From: Nicotiana tabacum
Lineage: Eukaryota; Streptophyta; Magnoliopsida; Solanales; Solanaceae
Length of the DNA stretch: 64,000 nt
Reading direction: 5' to 3'
Assembly (NCBI RefSeq): GCF_000715075.1
Contig: NC_134096.1
Location: forward strand, 118,790,698 to 118,854,697
The notes under the pieces are model-generated. The model worked only from the letters and a program-made list of their open reading frames with translations. It was not told where the DNA came from and did no database searches. A program made the position numbers and the translations under genes. The number at the start of each line of letters is the position of its first letter. Positions within the stretch are counted from its first letter, which is position 1. Shown piece by piece: positions 23,863-35,268 of the stretch.

Positions 23863-24417
23863 ATGGTTCCAGCTCCCCAAAGTGATTTGCCTCTTAATGA
23901 GAATGACTCACAAGAGATGGTACTATATGAAGTCCTCAATGAAGCTAGTGCCCTTACCATCCCATATTTACCCCAAAGAAACCAGCTTATTCCCAAAAAT
24001 GTCCTTCGTCCATCACAGACCATAGGAAAGAAGTACAGAGGCGTAAGACGGAGACCATGGGGAAAATACGCTGCTGAAATTCGTGATTCGGCTAAACATG
24101 GTGCTAGAGTATGGCTAGGCACTTTTGAAACAGCCGAAGAAGCTGCCATAGCTTATGATAGAGCAGCCTTTAGAATGCGTGGTGCTAAGGCACTCCTCAA
24201 TTTTCCGTCTGAAGTTGTCACAGCCTCTGCTTCAGTAGATAGATTACTACTACGTCCCCCAAGTTTGAGCTCAGATAGTTACACTAATTCCAACAATTCA
24301 AATTCTAGTTCAAATGAAGTTTCAAGTGGGTTGATTAATACATTTGAATCAAGAATTTCAACGGAATTTTCTCAAGATACTAAGACAGAGTATATGGAGA
24401 ATTTCTTGGCACTTTGA
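23863..24417 (+). CDS. Pti5: Pti5-like AP2/ERF transcription factor
   Basis: Single-exon frame of 184 residues. Residues 58-115 form one AP2/ERF domain with the YRG start ([18 protein letters not shown]), [19 protein letters not shown] and a terminal LLNFP. The Ala and Asp of AAEIRD are those that mark the ERF subfamily, which binds GCC-box promoters. The N-terminus ([20 protein letters not shown]) matches my memory of tomato Pti5, a nuclear activator of defence genes found as an interactor of the Pto kinase. This protein appears about 20 residues longer than tomato Pti5 because of a Ser/Asn-rich C-terminal stretch (about 130-155). The start has good support: the resemblance begins at this Met. 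The symbol rests on recall, not on a search. Confidence 0.88.
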   Translation: MVPAPQSDLPLNENDSQEMVLYEVLNEASALTIPYLPQRNQLIPKNVLRPSQTIGKKYRGVRRRPWGKYAAEIRDSAKHGARVWLGTFETAEEAAIAYDRAAFRMRGAKALLNFPSEVVTASASVDRLLLRPPSLSSDSYTNSNNSNSSSNEVSSGLINTFESRISTEFSQDTKTEYMENFLAL

Positions 24418-24810
24418 ACCAATTGCACGGTCGATGTTAAGTTGTACTAGGAGTTATAGTTTGTTCACACCTCGAGCATAATTTAGACGTGTTTGATTGT
24501 CTCCGTAATATATCTATCTAGTTGTGTTTTACTTTCACATTATATACTAGTCTTTCTTTTTATTTTCTTCTTGAATTGTTTACAACCATCATGCGCGCTT
24601 TAATCATGTAATTCATCTGTAAAAAGCTTGTATCAGATTTTATTAGCGCTTCGTTTACAAATTGTAATTTGCACATTCTGTTTACCACTTTTCTCAAGAA
24701 CGCAAATCAAACGCACTATCATATGCGGGGTTGCCACAGAGAGGCTAAAGTGTTAGTCATTCTCTGACCAAGAATATAATGGACCGTCGAACATAATAGA
24801 TTACTCATTA

Positions 24811-25059
24811 CTCCCTCCCTTCCGATTTACGTGAACATGTTTGACTGCGCACGAATTTTAAAAAAAAAAAGAAGTATTTTAGAATTTGTGGTCCTAAACA
24901 AATCAAAAAGGGGCATAGAGTATTTGTGTGGTTATAAAAGTTTCTCATTAAGGGTGAAATTATAAATTTAAGCTAAATTGTTTCCAAATTTAGAAAGAAG
25001 TCATTCTTTTTGGAACAGACAAAAAATGAAAATAGGTTCACATAAAATAACGGAGGGAG
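24811..25059. mobile_element. Stowaway-like MITE (Tc1/mariner type)
   Basis: The ends are CTCCCTCC...ACGTGAAC and GTTCACATAAAATAACGGAGGGAG, inverted repeats of about 25 bp, flanked by TA on both sides (24809-24810, 25060-25061). It is 249 bp and non-coding. It sits about 400 bp after the Pti5-like stop codon. Confidence 0.85.
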
Positions 25060-25061
25060 TA

Positions 25062-25660
25062 TTAATAAATTCATATAAAGACTTATTTATTCTCTTAATT
25101 AACTCAACGATCTTATAAAAAATTAGCTCAACGATCTTATAAAAAATTAGCTCAACGAAGGGAAACAGAACAGCAAGTTCCTTTTTAAGAATTGTCAAAT
25201 AAATTCTAGCAATATCAAATTTAACCCAAAAAAATATACTCCATCCACGTTAGTTTATGTGGCACCATTCGAATTTTGAGAATCAATTAAATTGTTTTAC
25301 TGTTATTTTTTCATGTCTTTTAAATATTTTTAAATTATTAACTATTAGCACTTATAACATTTTATGTAATTTCCAAATATGTAAATTTTATTTTCGAAGT
25401 CATAGTCAAAATTAAAAGAATTTGACTCTCAAACCCACACGTTTCCACATTATCTCATTTGACACTCCTAACAAATTCCAAAGTCCCATTTGCGATTAAC
25501 ACAGAACCTTATATGTAATTATGTATAGTGGAGAAGAAGATAAAATTTGCTTAGATCACTTTGCCAAGTGGTCAGCAGTCAAAAGACACACGATGATTGT
25601 GTTAAAATAAAGAAAGGATAGAGATTCAAGATCTGATTATTGACTATGTATATTATCCAA
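25062..25660. other. Intergenic; degenerate Stowaway-like half
   Basis: No gene is seen. TACTCCATCCACGTTAGTTT at about 25239 resembles a second Stowaway left end, without a convincing partner. A 29-bp segment around CTCAACGATCTTATAAAAAATTAG is directly repeated at 25104-25160 across the end of the MITE. Confidence 0.45.
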
Positions 25661-25668
25661 AGTTGACC

Positions 25669-27245
25669 CAGAGGCGGCTTAACAACAAGTTTATTTGGAG
25701 GCCCTTAAAAAACAATTTAATAGATATTTTTATTTAGAATCTATTTTCTTTTTTACTTTTTGAGATGCAGAGTTATTAATTATTTTCTATAATCGATTTC
25801 TTCTAATAATTCTTTTTTATTTGATTTTATATTTACAATCTATTTAATCTTCTTCTTCTTAGAGTTTAATACTATCACCTGGGTTAATTAGTGACTTATT
25901 CATCTAAAATACACTCCCCTATTTTTTCTAATTCAGTTTTTCTATTGTTTGCCAAAAATTTATCAAGGGCTTTTTTGGGGATTGTATTAAATTTTTAACT
26001 CTTCTCTTTAAATAACCATGAAATAAAAATAATAAATATAAGATAAAAAGATACGTTAGAATAAAAGAACTTGATTCAAGAAGTTTGAATACTTAATTCT
26101 AAATTTTGTATTGCTGCTTCAAAAACTTTCCGGATGCTTTAAATGTGAGAACGAATAGATAAATGAGACACAATAGTATCGAAAGTAGATTTTAACTATG
26201 TTGTTGAAGAAGCAACAAAATTGTAATATGGCCAAATTTTCATGACATAATATCCATTATAATAAATTTGTAGTTCATGACATTTGCCATGACATAATAT
26301 CCATTATAACAAATTTGTGGATCATGACATTTGCCATGACATAATATTCATTATTAGGCCAAGGATTTCTTGCTATAAATAGAGGAGTTTCTCCTCATTT
26401 GTAAACACACCGATTCAAGAGTTTTTCACTCTTGTCTTTCTTTCTCCTCATTTATTTTATTATAGAGTATTTTATAAAAGAGTGAGTGTTGGGAAACACT
26501 TGTGTGAACCCTTTCTTTGGAGTGATCTTGTGAGGTTATTCTCTTGGGGTGTTTGAGATTAATTAGAGTATATACTCTAATTATGTAATCTTGTTGGTAT
26601 AGTAAAATTGCTTCTCTCCGCTCGTGGACGTAAGTCACCTTGACCGAACCACGTTAAATTAGTGGCTTCTTTATCTTCTTTAATTGTCGTTATTATCAAC
26701 TTGCATTGTCTTTGTTATTATCATTATAACGTTGTTTGGCTAAATTTCGCACTACTCGGTTTCCCGATCCTAACAAAAGTTTTGAATAACGAATAGTTAA
26801 AATTTTAGAGAAAGTAAGAAAGAATATAGGACAAAGTATGTAAATTGATGAAATATAAGAAAGAATATAAGACAAAGTATATAAATTAATGAAATATGTG
26901 AAATGAAAGATTGTGGCTCTTGCATAAACTAAGAAAGAGAATGTAAAGTTTTAACACCTTTCTTATTAAAGGTAAAGTGAAGTATAATTTCCTTATCAAA
27001 TCCGTTCCTCATTAGTATGTTGTGATTTATAGAGTTATTCATATTTCCCTATTTTTAAGTCAAACGATCATTTATTCACAGAGCTAAAAAGTTGGCGTTC
27101 TTTTTATATGAAAAATCTAATTTTCTTCCGAATAGTACTCAATATTTTTCAAAAAAGAAAATAAACCTATTCTTTCCAAAAATGGGCCCCCAAATTTGGG
27201 GCCTAAAGCAATAGCTTTAGGTGCTTTATGGTTAAGCCGACACTG
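25669..27245. mobile_element. hAT-type non-autonomous element with 8-bp target duplication
   Basis: AGTTGACC occurs at 25661-25668 and again at 27246-27253. Directly inside are CAGAGGCGGCTTAAC and the inverse of CAGTGTCGGCTTAAC (GTTAAGCCGACACTG), two mismatches in 15. The 8-bp duplication and CAG-type ends fit the hAT superfamily. No transposase frame is visible. A solo LTR of about 574 bp lies inside, so the original element was about 1.0 kb. Confidence 0.85.
26202..26775 (+). repeat. Solo LTR of copia type inside the hAT element
   Basis: It starts TGTTGAAG and ends CCTAACA. A 47-bp unit starting CATGACATAATATCC is repeated about 2.4 times in the U3 part (26241-26350). A TATA box (TATAAATAG, 26374-26382) is followed by a probable transcript start region and a U5. 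There are no flanking internal sequences, so it is a solo LTR. No exact target duplication was found. Assignment to copia is by length and style only. Confidence 0.6.
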
Positions 27246-27253
27246 AGTTGACC

Positions 27254-27489
27254 CTGGACTCCGGTAGGTATCGGCCATATCAAAAAGAAAAAAAAGGGTA
27301 AAAGAGATAATTCTCCAATATTTTTATTTATGAAAAGAAGACCTATAATCTAATAGTATCGTTTTTTTTCAATTGTATTGGTGTTCTCTTTCCTTCCCCT
27401 CTACTTATACGTGCTCCTTCTGTAATAGAAAGAAATTAAAAATTCATATTTTTGTAATTATCAAAGGATCTTTACGGGAAAAAAAGGAT
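27254..27489. other. Short intergenic spacer
   Basis: AT-rich, with no gene. It separates the hAT element from the copia element whose duplication AAATT begins at 27490. Confidence 0.5.
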
Positions 27490-27494
27490 AAATT

Positions 27495-28264
27495 TGTTAG
27501 TCCCGCCAATATTATTGTATTTGTAAATAATAATTCTGAAAAATATAAGTTATCGTAATAAAACAGTAATTAATTCGAGCTCACTGAATTCACAGTGCTT
27601 CCTTAAGGAATTTAATCCCCTCCTAGTACCCAAGGTTATGGATTATTTCCTCCCAGGATAGAACGAATCACACACTGGTATAGCAGTACTTCAAACCCCA
27701 GTGTTTCAGCGAACACAAAGTTCGGTAGCAAATCACACTTACCGTTGCTTTGTTTGAAGATGAACGACCCTCCACCCTCCATGGTGGAGCATGCACTAGC
27801 TTGTTTGTAGAGCAAGCACTTGGCCATGGTGGGAAGTGGGAAGAGCATTAGGCGGCTGCTATTGCAGCTGGTGGTCAATACACAGATTGGAACATATCCG
27901 TTACAAATGCGGATAATCTTACGTTAATATTTACTATTAACAATTAAATTTGGTCCAAAAAATTAATCAATCAATTGATCATTTGATCAAATTCAAATTC
28001 AAATCCGAAGCCGAAGTCGAGCCGAGCAGAGCGAGCGACGACGACGACGGCGCGAGGCTTGCTTTCTTCTTAACTCTTTAAGAGCTACAAGAAGAGCAAT
28101 TATATATATACCCACCAAAAATCTTTTCCTCTTCCAATATGGGACAATGTCTCATTGTCAAGAGGGGAAACTTAAAATTTTACTCAAAAATTTTATTTTT
28201 TCCTCCATTTCCCATTCACCCTCATTTTAAGACTATTTCATCTTAAATAACAAAAACCTCAACA
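27495..28264 (-). repeat. 3' LTR of the copia element (single-unit form)
   Basis: 770 bp. It has one copy each of the CCACCCTCCATGGTGGAGCA palindromic block, the GAAGCCGAAGTCGAGCCGAG block, the CGACGACGACG tract and the TATATATATACCCACC promoter word (28101-28110). After it comes ATCCCCCAC (GTGGGGGAT on the element strand), the likely polypurine tract. Confidence 0.9.
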
Positions 28265-28900
28265 ATCCCCCACATGAATGGGGAATGGCTATATCACGGA
28301 AGTATGCATGGAAAAACTGTGTGATTTGCAAGCAAGGATTAATCGCATCTGGATAAGTAGGTTTCCCTTTGAACTTTCCGTAGTGAACTTATGTCGGATA
28401 TACTCGGTCAATCGGTAGATTTGATATCTTTGAACCGTCGATCTTTGGTGTATACCTAGACAACCATAAGTCACACAATCAACCCTTAACCGTCTTTGGT
28501 TCTCATTGTTGTGTTCGTTTCAGCCATGAACACCGCCTGGTTTCATAAGTGCGTAGAGAACTGGCCTTACAAAGTTCTCCTTGAAGCGGCTAACACTTTA
28601 CACTTACATAGGTGATTCCTAAACGTGTCATCCTGTAGATACACTATTTGATATACCCCGTATCAAATTTAGAAATCATTAAAAAGCCTTAATGCTTTAT
28701 CCTTGGTACTGAACATTGTCTCATCACGAGAACAGACTAAAATTTTATTTGACAATGTTGAACCGTCATTAATGACTTTGTTTGATCTCCTTGAACCTAG
28801 ATCTTGGGATCTCCAGTCTTCTAAGTAGAGTTATCGCCATAATGACTTGTTCTCGGCCATAGCCCCATTCCCCTTGATATTTTCTCAACTACCTCTCTAG

Positions 28901-30118
28901 TTAGGCCTTTTGTATGCATATTGGTGCCAATGGTTTGGGCCAAAATGGAATGTCTTCCAAGAAATTCTGGAACCATTCAGCTTCTTCACCGGCTTTATCT
29001 AAGGCTATAAATTCAGCCTCCATTGTAGAGCGGGCAATACATGTTTGTTTGGATGACTTCCAAGATACCGCTCCTCCACCAATAGTGAATACATATCCAC
29101 TCGTGGACTTAGAATCAGTTGAACCGGTGATCCAATTTGCATCACAGTATCCCTCAATCACCGCAGGGAATTTACTGTAGTGCAAGTCAAAGTTCTGGGT
29201 ATGTTCTAAATATTTCAAAACTCGTTTCATTGCCATCCAATGAGATTGGCCTGGATTGCTCGTATATCGATTCAGTTTACTTATAGCACAAGCTATATCT
29301 GGTCGTGTACAATTCATGATATACATTAAGCATCCCAACACACGAGCATAATCTAATTGTGATATTCTTTGGCCTTTATTCTTTGCTAATGCAAGATTCA
29401 CGTCAATTGGAGTCTTTGCAACTTTAAAGCCCAAGTGCTTGAATTTTTCAAGTACTGTCTTAATATAATGAGATTGTGACAATGCTAGACCTTGAGGAGT
29501 CTTATGGATCTTAATTCCCAGAATTAAATCAGCAACTCCCAAGTCTTTCATATCAAACTTGCTATTGAGCATACGCTTAGTAGCATTTATGTTGGCAATG
29601 TCATTACTTATTATCAGCATATCATCCACATATAGGCAAACAATGACTATGTGATTTAGAACATTTTTAATGTACACACATTTATCACATTCATTTATCT
29701 TAAAACCATTTGACAACATTGTTTGGTCAAATTTCGCATGCCATTGTTTGGATTCTTGTTTTTGTCCGTAAAGAGACTTAACAAGTCTACATACCTTCTT
29801 TTCTTTACCTGGAACCACAAACCCTTCAGGTTGTTTCATGTAAATTTCTTCCTCCAACTCTCCAGTTAAGAAGGCCGTCTTAACATCCATTTGATGAATT
29901 TCAAGACCATACACTGTAGCTAATGCTACTAACATCCGTATGGACGTAATTCTTGTAACTGGAGAGTATGTATCAAAGTAGTCTAGACCTTCTCGTTGTC
30001 TATACCCTTTGACTATGAGTCTTGCCTTGAATTTATCAATAGTGCCATCATCTTTGATTTTTCTCTTAAAAATCCATTTAGAACCCAAAGGTTTATTTCG
30101 AGGAGGAAGATCAACCAA
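28901..30118 (-). pseudogene. Copia reverse transcriptase and RNase H
   Basis: A long, nearly intact frame of about 405 codons. It contains [20 protein letters not shown], the [19 protein letters not shown] block, [12 protein letters not shown] (the usual LKQ..R is altered), the catalytic YVDDM (about 29620), and the RNase H motifs YCDANW and [10 protein letters not shown] with DIPFWPKP. This would copy the element RNA. The true start is upstream; the frame is joined to the integrase C-terminal remnant through a stop at about 30122. It is the best-preserved enzyme of the element. Confidence 0.9.
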
Positions 30119-30172
30119 TTTTCATGTATGGTTATTCAATATGGATTTTATTTCACTATTAACTGCCTCTTT

Positions 30173-30655
30173 CTAAAACAATGATTCAGAAGAAGTCATA
30201 GCTTTTTTAAATGTTTGAGGCTCATTCTCCAATAAGAAAGTCACAAAATCTGGTCCAAATGAAGTAGACGGTCTTTGACGTTTACTACGTCTTGGATCCT
30301 CCTGATTATATGTACTTTCTTTTGTTTCTTCCCGAGGTCGTTTAGATCCTTCACCAAATAACTCACATTCCTTTTTATACGGATATATATTTTCAAAGAA
30401 CTCAGCATTGTCTGATTCTATAACCGTATTATTATGAATGTCGGGATTTTCTGATTTATGAACCAGAAATCGAGTACCATCGTCAATAAAAGTTATGAAA
30501 TACTTCTTTCCACCGCGAGATGGTATTGACTTCATGTCATAAATATCTGTGTGAATTAAGTCTAAAGGATTTGAATTCCTTTCAACTGACTTATAAAGAT
30601 GTTTAACATACTTAGATTCCACACATGTTTGACATTTTTGATTTTTCGCATTCAA
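30173..30655 (-). pseudogene. Copia integrase remnant with core deleted
   Basis: It opens with the end of the zinc-binding module (KCQTCVESKYVKH) and the first catalytic Asp region (LDLIHTDIYDMKSIPSRGGK, FITFIDDGTR). It then jumps directly to the divergent segment before RT (NTVIESDNAEFFENIYPYK, RSKRQRPSTSFGPDF). The second Asp and the Glu of the DDE triad, roughly 200 or more residues, are missing. The element could not integrate with its own enzyme. Confidence 0.85.
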
Positions 30656-30830
30656 ACTTAGGCAGTACTTCCAAGTTAATCATTTTCCGCAAGGTTTTAT
30701 AATTGACATGACCCAAACGTACATGCCATAAATCTTTTGACTCAAGTAAGTAAGAAGAAGCTGAAATATTATTATTGTTTTCTACAACCATTACATTTAG
30801 ATTGAAAAGGCCCTCGGTGAGGTAACCTTT

Positions 30831-32090
30831 TTATACAAATATTTCATTCTTACTTATGACAACCTTGCCAGACACAAAAATGCACTTAAAATCGTGCTTA
30901 ACAAGAAGTCCAGTAGAGACTAAATTCTTTCTCATTTCGGGAACATGAAGGACATTGTTCAAAGTCATGACCTTGCCAGAAGTCATTTTCATAAATATCT
31001 TCCCATATCCTTCAACTTTTGCTGTTGAAGCATTTCCCATATAAACTGTCTCTCCGGGTCCAGCAGGAGCATAAGTAGCAAAAGCTTCTCTAACTGCACA
31101 AACATGGCGAGTGGCTCCAAAATCAAACCACCATTGTTTAGGATTTTCCACCAAGTTACATTCAGAAAGTATGGCACACAAGTTATCAACATAATCATGC
31201 TTTACTATCATGTTTGCTTGACCCATTTTCTTGTCTTTCTTCGGAGCACAACACTCCGTAGATTTGTGTCCGATTTTCCTACAGTTGTAGCAGTTTTCAC
31301 TGAACCGCTTCTTGCTTGGGTTGTATTTCGGAACAGAAGCCTTCTTCCTCTTTTTGTTATCTTCAATAATATTTGCTCCCATTATTGTTGAATTTTCACG
31401 GCCTCTCCTTTCAGCAGCTTTATTGTCCTCTTCGATTTTCAACCGAACAATGAGATCTTCAAGGGACATTTCCTTTCGTTTGTGTTTCAAATAATTTTTG
31501 AAGTCCTTCCACAACGGAGGCAACTTCTCAATCATTGCTGCTACTTGGAATGCTTCATTGATGACAAGACCTTCAGCAAATAGATCATGAATAATCACTT
31601 GCAATTTCTAGACTTGGGTAATAATAGATTTGCTATCTACTATTTTGTAGTCCAAAAATTTTGCGGCAACAAATTTCTTCATCCCGGCATCTTCAGTTTT
31701 ATATTTCTTTTCAAGCGCATTCCATAATTCTTTTGATGTCTCCACGCCACTGTATACATTATACAGATTATCATCCAGTCCGCTAAGAATATAATTCTTG
31801 CATAAAAAATCAGAATGCTTCCACGCTTCAATCATGACAAAGCGTTTATTCTCTGGAGTTTTATCTGGAAGATCAGGAACATCTTCCTTGATGAACTTCT
31901 GTAGACATAACGTAGTTAAGTAGAAGAACATCTTCTGCTGCCAGTGCTTGAAATCAATCCCGAAAAATTTTTCGGATTTTTCTGCCGGTGCCAACGCAGG
32001 TGTTCGGCTTGTCGATGCGTTGGCAGTCACCGTCGGAACAGCTTGGTTTTCGCTTTCAGTTGTCATTTTTTCTGTAAAAGAATGACACAA
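30831..32090 (-). pseudogene. Copia gag and protease
   Basis: One frame from 32090 is interrupted by a stop at 31608-31610 and ends at another at 30831-30833. The first part is a UBN2-type Gag (WQQKMFFYLTTL, ELWNALEKKYKTEDAG). The knuckle CYNCRKIGHKSTEC (CX2CX4HX4C) is intact at about 31270. The protease site reads WWFDFGATRHVC, where the family has DSGA, so the catalytic triplet is damaged. The pre-integrase segment begins after the second stop. Confidence 0.85.
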
Positions 32091-32095
32091 ACAAA

Positions 32096-32268
32096 CGTTT
32101 AATAAACATTTTCAAACTGGAGTAAAAATCACATAGATTTTAATCTCCAACAAAATGCCACGAAGGCTTTACTCTCCAAAACGGGAGTACACAAAACCAC
32201 AAAGGTTTTAGTTTGCAGAATAATAAGAATAACACAAATACAGAAATAAATATTAAATTCCTTAAGAT
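32096..32268 (-). other. Copia leader between 5' LTR and gag
   Basis: Non-coding. The usual initiator-Met primer word TGGTATCAGAGC is absent beside the LTR; the element strand starts ATCTTAAGGAATTTAAT instead. I could not identify the primer used. Confidence 0.5.
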
Positions 32269-34178
32269 TGTTAGTCCCGCCAATATTGCTGTATTTGTAA
32301 ATAATAATTCTAGAAAATATAAGTTATCGTAATGAAACAGTAATTAATTCGAGCCCACTGAATTCACAGTGTTTCCTTAAGGAATTTAATCACCTCCTAA
32401 TACCCAAGGTTATGGATTATTTCTTCCCAAGATAGAACGAATCACACACTGGTGTAGCGGTACTTCAAACCCCAGTGTTTCAGCGAACACAAAGTTCGGT
32501 AGCAAATCACACTTACAGTTGCTTTGTTTGAAGTTAAATCAATGCAGAACAAAGGAGTAGAAACTCAGAAAATCGTATGGAAATGGTGAGAGAAAGGAGT
32601 GCAATGTATAGCCAAAGTTGAGCGTTTTCAGTTTGGTGTATCTTTCTTCAACAGCTGCTGCACATATTTATAGCAGTCAGCTTTGAAGATGAACAACCCT
32701 CCACCCTCCATGGTGGAGCATGCACTAGTTTATTTGTGGAGCAAGCACTTGGCCATAGTGGGAAGTGGGAAGAGCATTAGGAGGCTGCTATTGCTGCTGG
32801 TGGTCAATACACAGATTAAAACATATCCGTTATAAATGCGGATAATCTTACGTTAATATTTACTATTAACAAATAAATTTGGTCCAAAAAATTAATCAAT
32901 CAATCATTTGACCAAATCCAAATCCGAAGCCGAAGCCGAGCCGAGCAGAGTGAGCGACGACAACGACGACGACGGCGCGAGGCTTGCTTTCTTCTTAACT
33001 CTTTAAGAGCTACAAGAAGAGCAATTATATATATACCCACCAAAAATCTTTTTCTCTTCTAATATGGGACAATGTCTCATTGTCAAGCGGAAGAAACTTA
33101 AAATTAACTTGGCCATGGTGGGAAGTGGGAAGAGCATTAGGCGGCTGCTATTGCAGCTGGTGGTCAATACACGGATTGAAACATATCCGTTATAAATGCG
33201 GATAATCTTAGCCGAAGCCGAAGTCGAAGCCGAAGCCGAGCCGAGCCGAGCAGAGCGAGCGAGCGACGACGACGGCGCGAGGCTTGCTTTCTTCTTAACT
33301 CTTTAAGAGTTACAAGAAGAGCAATTATATATATACCCACCAAAAATCTTTTCCTCTTCCAATATGAGACAATGTCTCATTGTCAAGAGGGGAAAACTTA
33401 AAATTTTACTCAAGCACTTGGCCATGGTGGGAAGTGGGAAGTGCATTAGGCGGCTGCTATTACAGCTGGTGGTCAATACACGGATTGGAATATATCCGTT
33501 ACAAATGCGGATAATCTTACGTTAATATTTACTATTAATAAATAAATTTGGTCCAAAAAATTAATCAATCAATCATTTGACCGAAGCCGAAGCCGAGCAG
33601 AGCAGAGCGAGCGAGCGACGACGACGGCGCGAGGCTTGCTTTCTTCTTAACTCTTTAAGAGTTACAAGAAGAGCAATTATATATATACCCACCAAAAATC
33701 TTTTCCTCTTCCAATATGAGACAATGTCTCATTATCAAGAGGGGGAAGCTTGTTTGTGGAGCAAGCACTTGGCCATGGTGGGAAGAGCATTAGGCGGCTG
33801 CTATTGCAGCTGGTGGTCAATACACGGATTGGAACATATCCGTTACAAATACGGATAATCTTACGTTAATATTTACTATTAACAAATAAATTTGGTCCAA
33901 AAAATTAATCAATCAATCATTTGACCGAAGCCGAAGCCGAGCCGAGCAGAGCGAGCGACGACGACGCGAGGCTTGCTTTCTTCTTAACTCTTTAAGAGCT
34001 ACAAGAAGAGCAATTATATATATACCCACCAAAAATCTTTTCCTTTTCCAATATGGGACAATGTCTCATTGTCAAGAGGGAAAAACTTAAAATTTTACTC
34101 AAAAATTTTATTTTTCCCTCCATTTCTCATTCACCCTCATTTTAAGACTATTTCATCTTAAATTACAAAACCTCAACA
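32269..34178 (-). repeat. 5' LTR of the copia element, expanded to 1.9 kb
   Basis: The outer ends match the 770-bp 3' LTR, but the central segment is present four times in tandem (about 32695-33105, 33106-33411, 33412-33745, 33746-34100). Each copy carries the CCATGGTGGGAAG block, the GCGGATAATCTTA block, the GCCGAAGCCGAGC/CGACGACG tract, the TTAACTCTTTAAGAG word and a TATATATATACCC promoter word (about 33025, 33325, 33678, 34014). The copies differ by small deletions, so they are not a simple assembly echo of one unit. Confidence 0.88.
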
Positions 34179-34183
34179 AAATT

Positions 34184-35268
34184 AAAATCTCCAAAGCCAT
34201 CTTTACGTATATTATAAACGAGCATAACTTTTGAAAAAGCAAAAGTAATTTTATAAGCACACCTTGATGACTTTTTGTTTATAAACTACCCGAGAGCTAT
34301 AGAAATTCAAAATGGACCATTTGATAAACTTTTGTCACACGTTTACCGCAAAGAGAAGTAATTATAAAGTACTCCCTCCGTTTCAAATTAGACGAGGTAC
34401 TTTCCTTTTGTGTCTGTTCCAAAATAAATGACATATTTTTAAATTTGGAAATATTTCAATTTTAAACTCTTCATTTTACATATTTTATCCTTAATGAGAA
34501 GCTTTTATAAGCACACAAAAGTCATGGCCCTACTAAACTTTTACCCCTTAAGCTTTTAAGACCACAAATTTCAAAAAATTTCTTTTTATTTCTTAAAGTA
34601 TGTGCGGAGTCAAGCTACCTCATCTAAATTGAAACAACACGGATCAAGGCACGTAATATAAAATATTTCGGTTGTCTTCCCGTCTAGAAAAGCATTATAC
34701 GTAATCAGTGAACTCTGCAATATTTGTCTAGACTAGATAGATCTACGTAACTTCTAGAAAATGATTCATTTTTTTCAAGAATGGTTGGTTAGCCAAACCT
34801 CTGTCTTAGCTCTTGAGAAGAAATGTTCTCTGGTTAGAAATTAGTTTTTCTTTTTTTTGGTGGACTACATACATTCTAGGAAACTTAGTTTTATTTCTGT
34901 GAGATAAAAGAAATCGGAAGGAAAGACTACATAAGCAGTCAAACTACTACTAACCGCCAATTCTCTTCAACCACTCAATAGTGACTTCAGAAACTTTTCC
35001 AGCTTTCGTCGTTTGCTAATTATGCAACTAAGACGATAATTAGAAAACATACAGAAGTTATAATTTTGCAACTCAATATTCATGAAATAAAGAGGCGATA
35101 ACTAAAATCATGTGGCATGCATACAGTATAAATTTGTATAAACAAAGTATGAATCATCCAATAAATTCCTATACATAATATCCAAGAATATCATTTTAAC
35201 TTAGCTAGGTGCCTTATGCCCCTATCTTCCCTAATTGTATGTCTACAACTTAAAATTTAATTATTCAA
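34184..35268. other. Intergenic downstream of the ERF gene
   Basis: No gene is seen apart from the MITE at 34372-34642. The sequence is AT-rich with no long frame. Confidence 0.55.
34372..34642. mobile_element. Stowaway-like MITE, degenerate
   Basis: The left end CTCCCTCCGTTTCAAATTAG continues with ACGAGGTAC. The inverse of the right end (CCGTGTTGTTTCAATTTAG, then ATGAGGTAG) matches it over about 28 bases. TA precedes the left end; the right boundary is blurred. Confidence 0.65.

Larger units (their letters stand above)
27495..34178 (-). mobile_element. Tnt1-like Ty1/copia element, integrase-deleted
   Basis: Perfect AAATT target duplications occur at 27490-27494 and 34179-34183. The ends read TGTTAG...CAACA on the plus strand (TGTTGAGG..CTAACA on the element strand). 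The order on the minus strand is 5' LTR (32269-34178), gag, protease, integrase remnant, RT-RNase H, then 3' LTR (27495-28264). Most of the integrase core is gone and two stops lie in the gag-protease frame. The intact duplication suggests a comparatively recent insertion of an already deleted copy, mobilised in trans, or a later internal deletion. Confidence 0.9.

Noticed and set aside
33577..33858. Open frame starting in the expanded copia LTR
   Set aside because: Crosses tandem LTR units, with no domain and no counterpart in the single-unit LTR.
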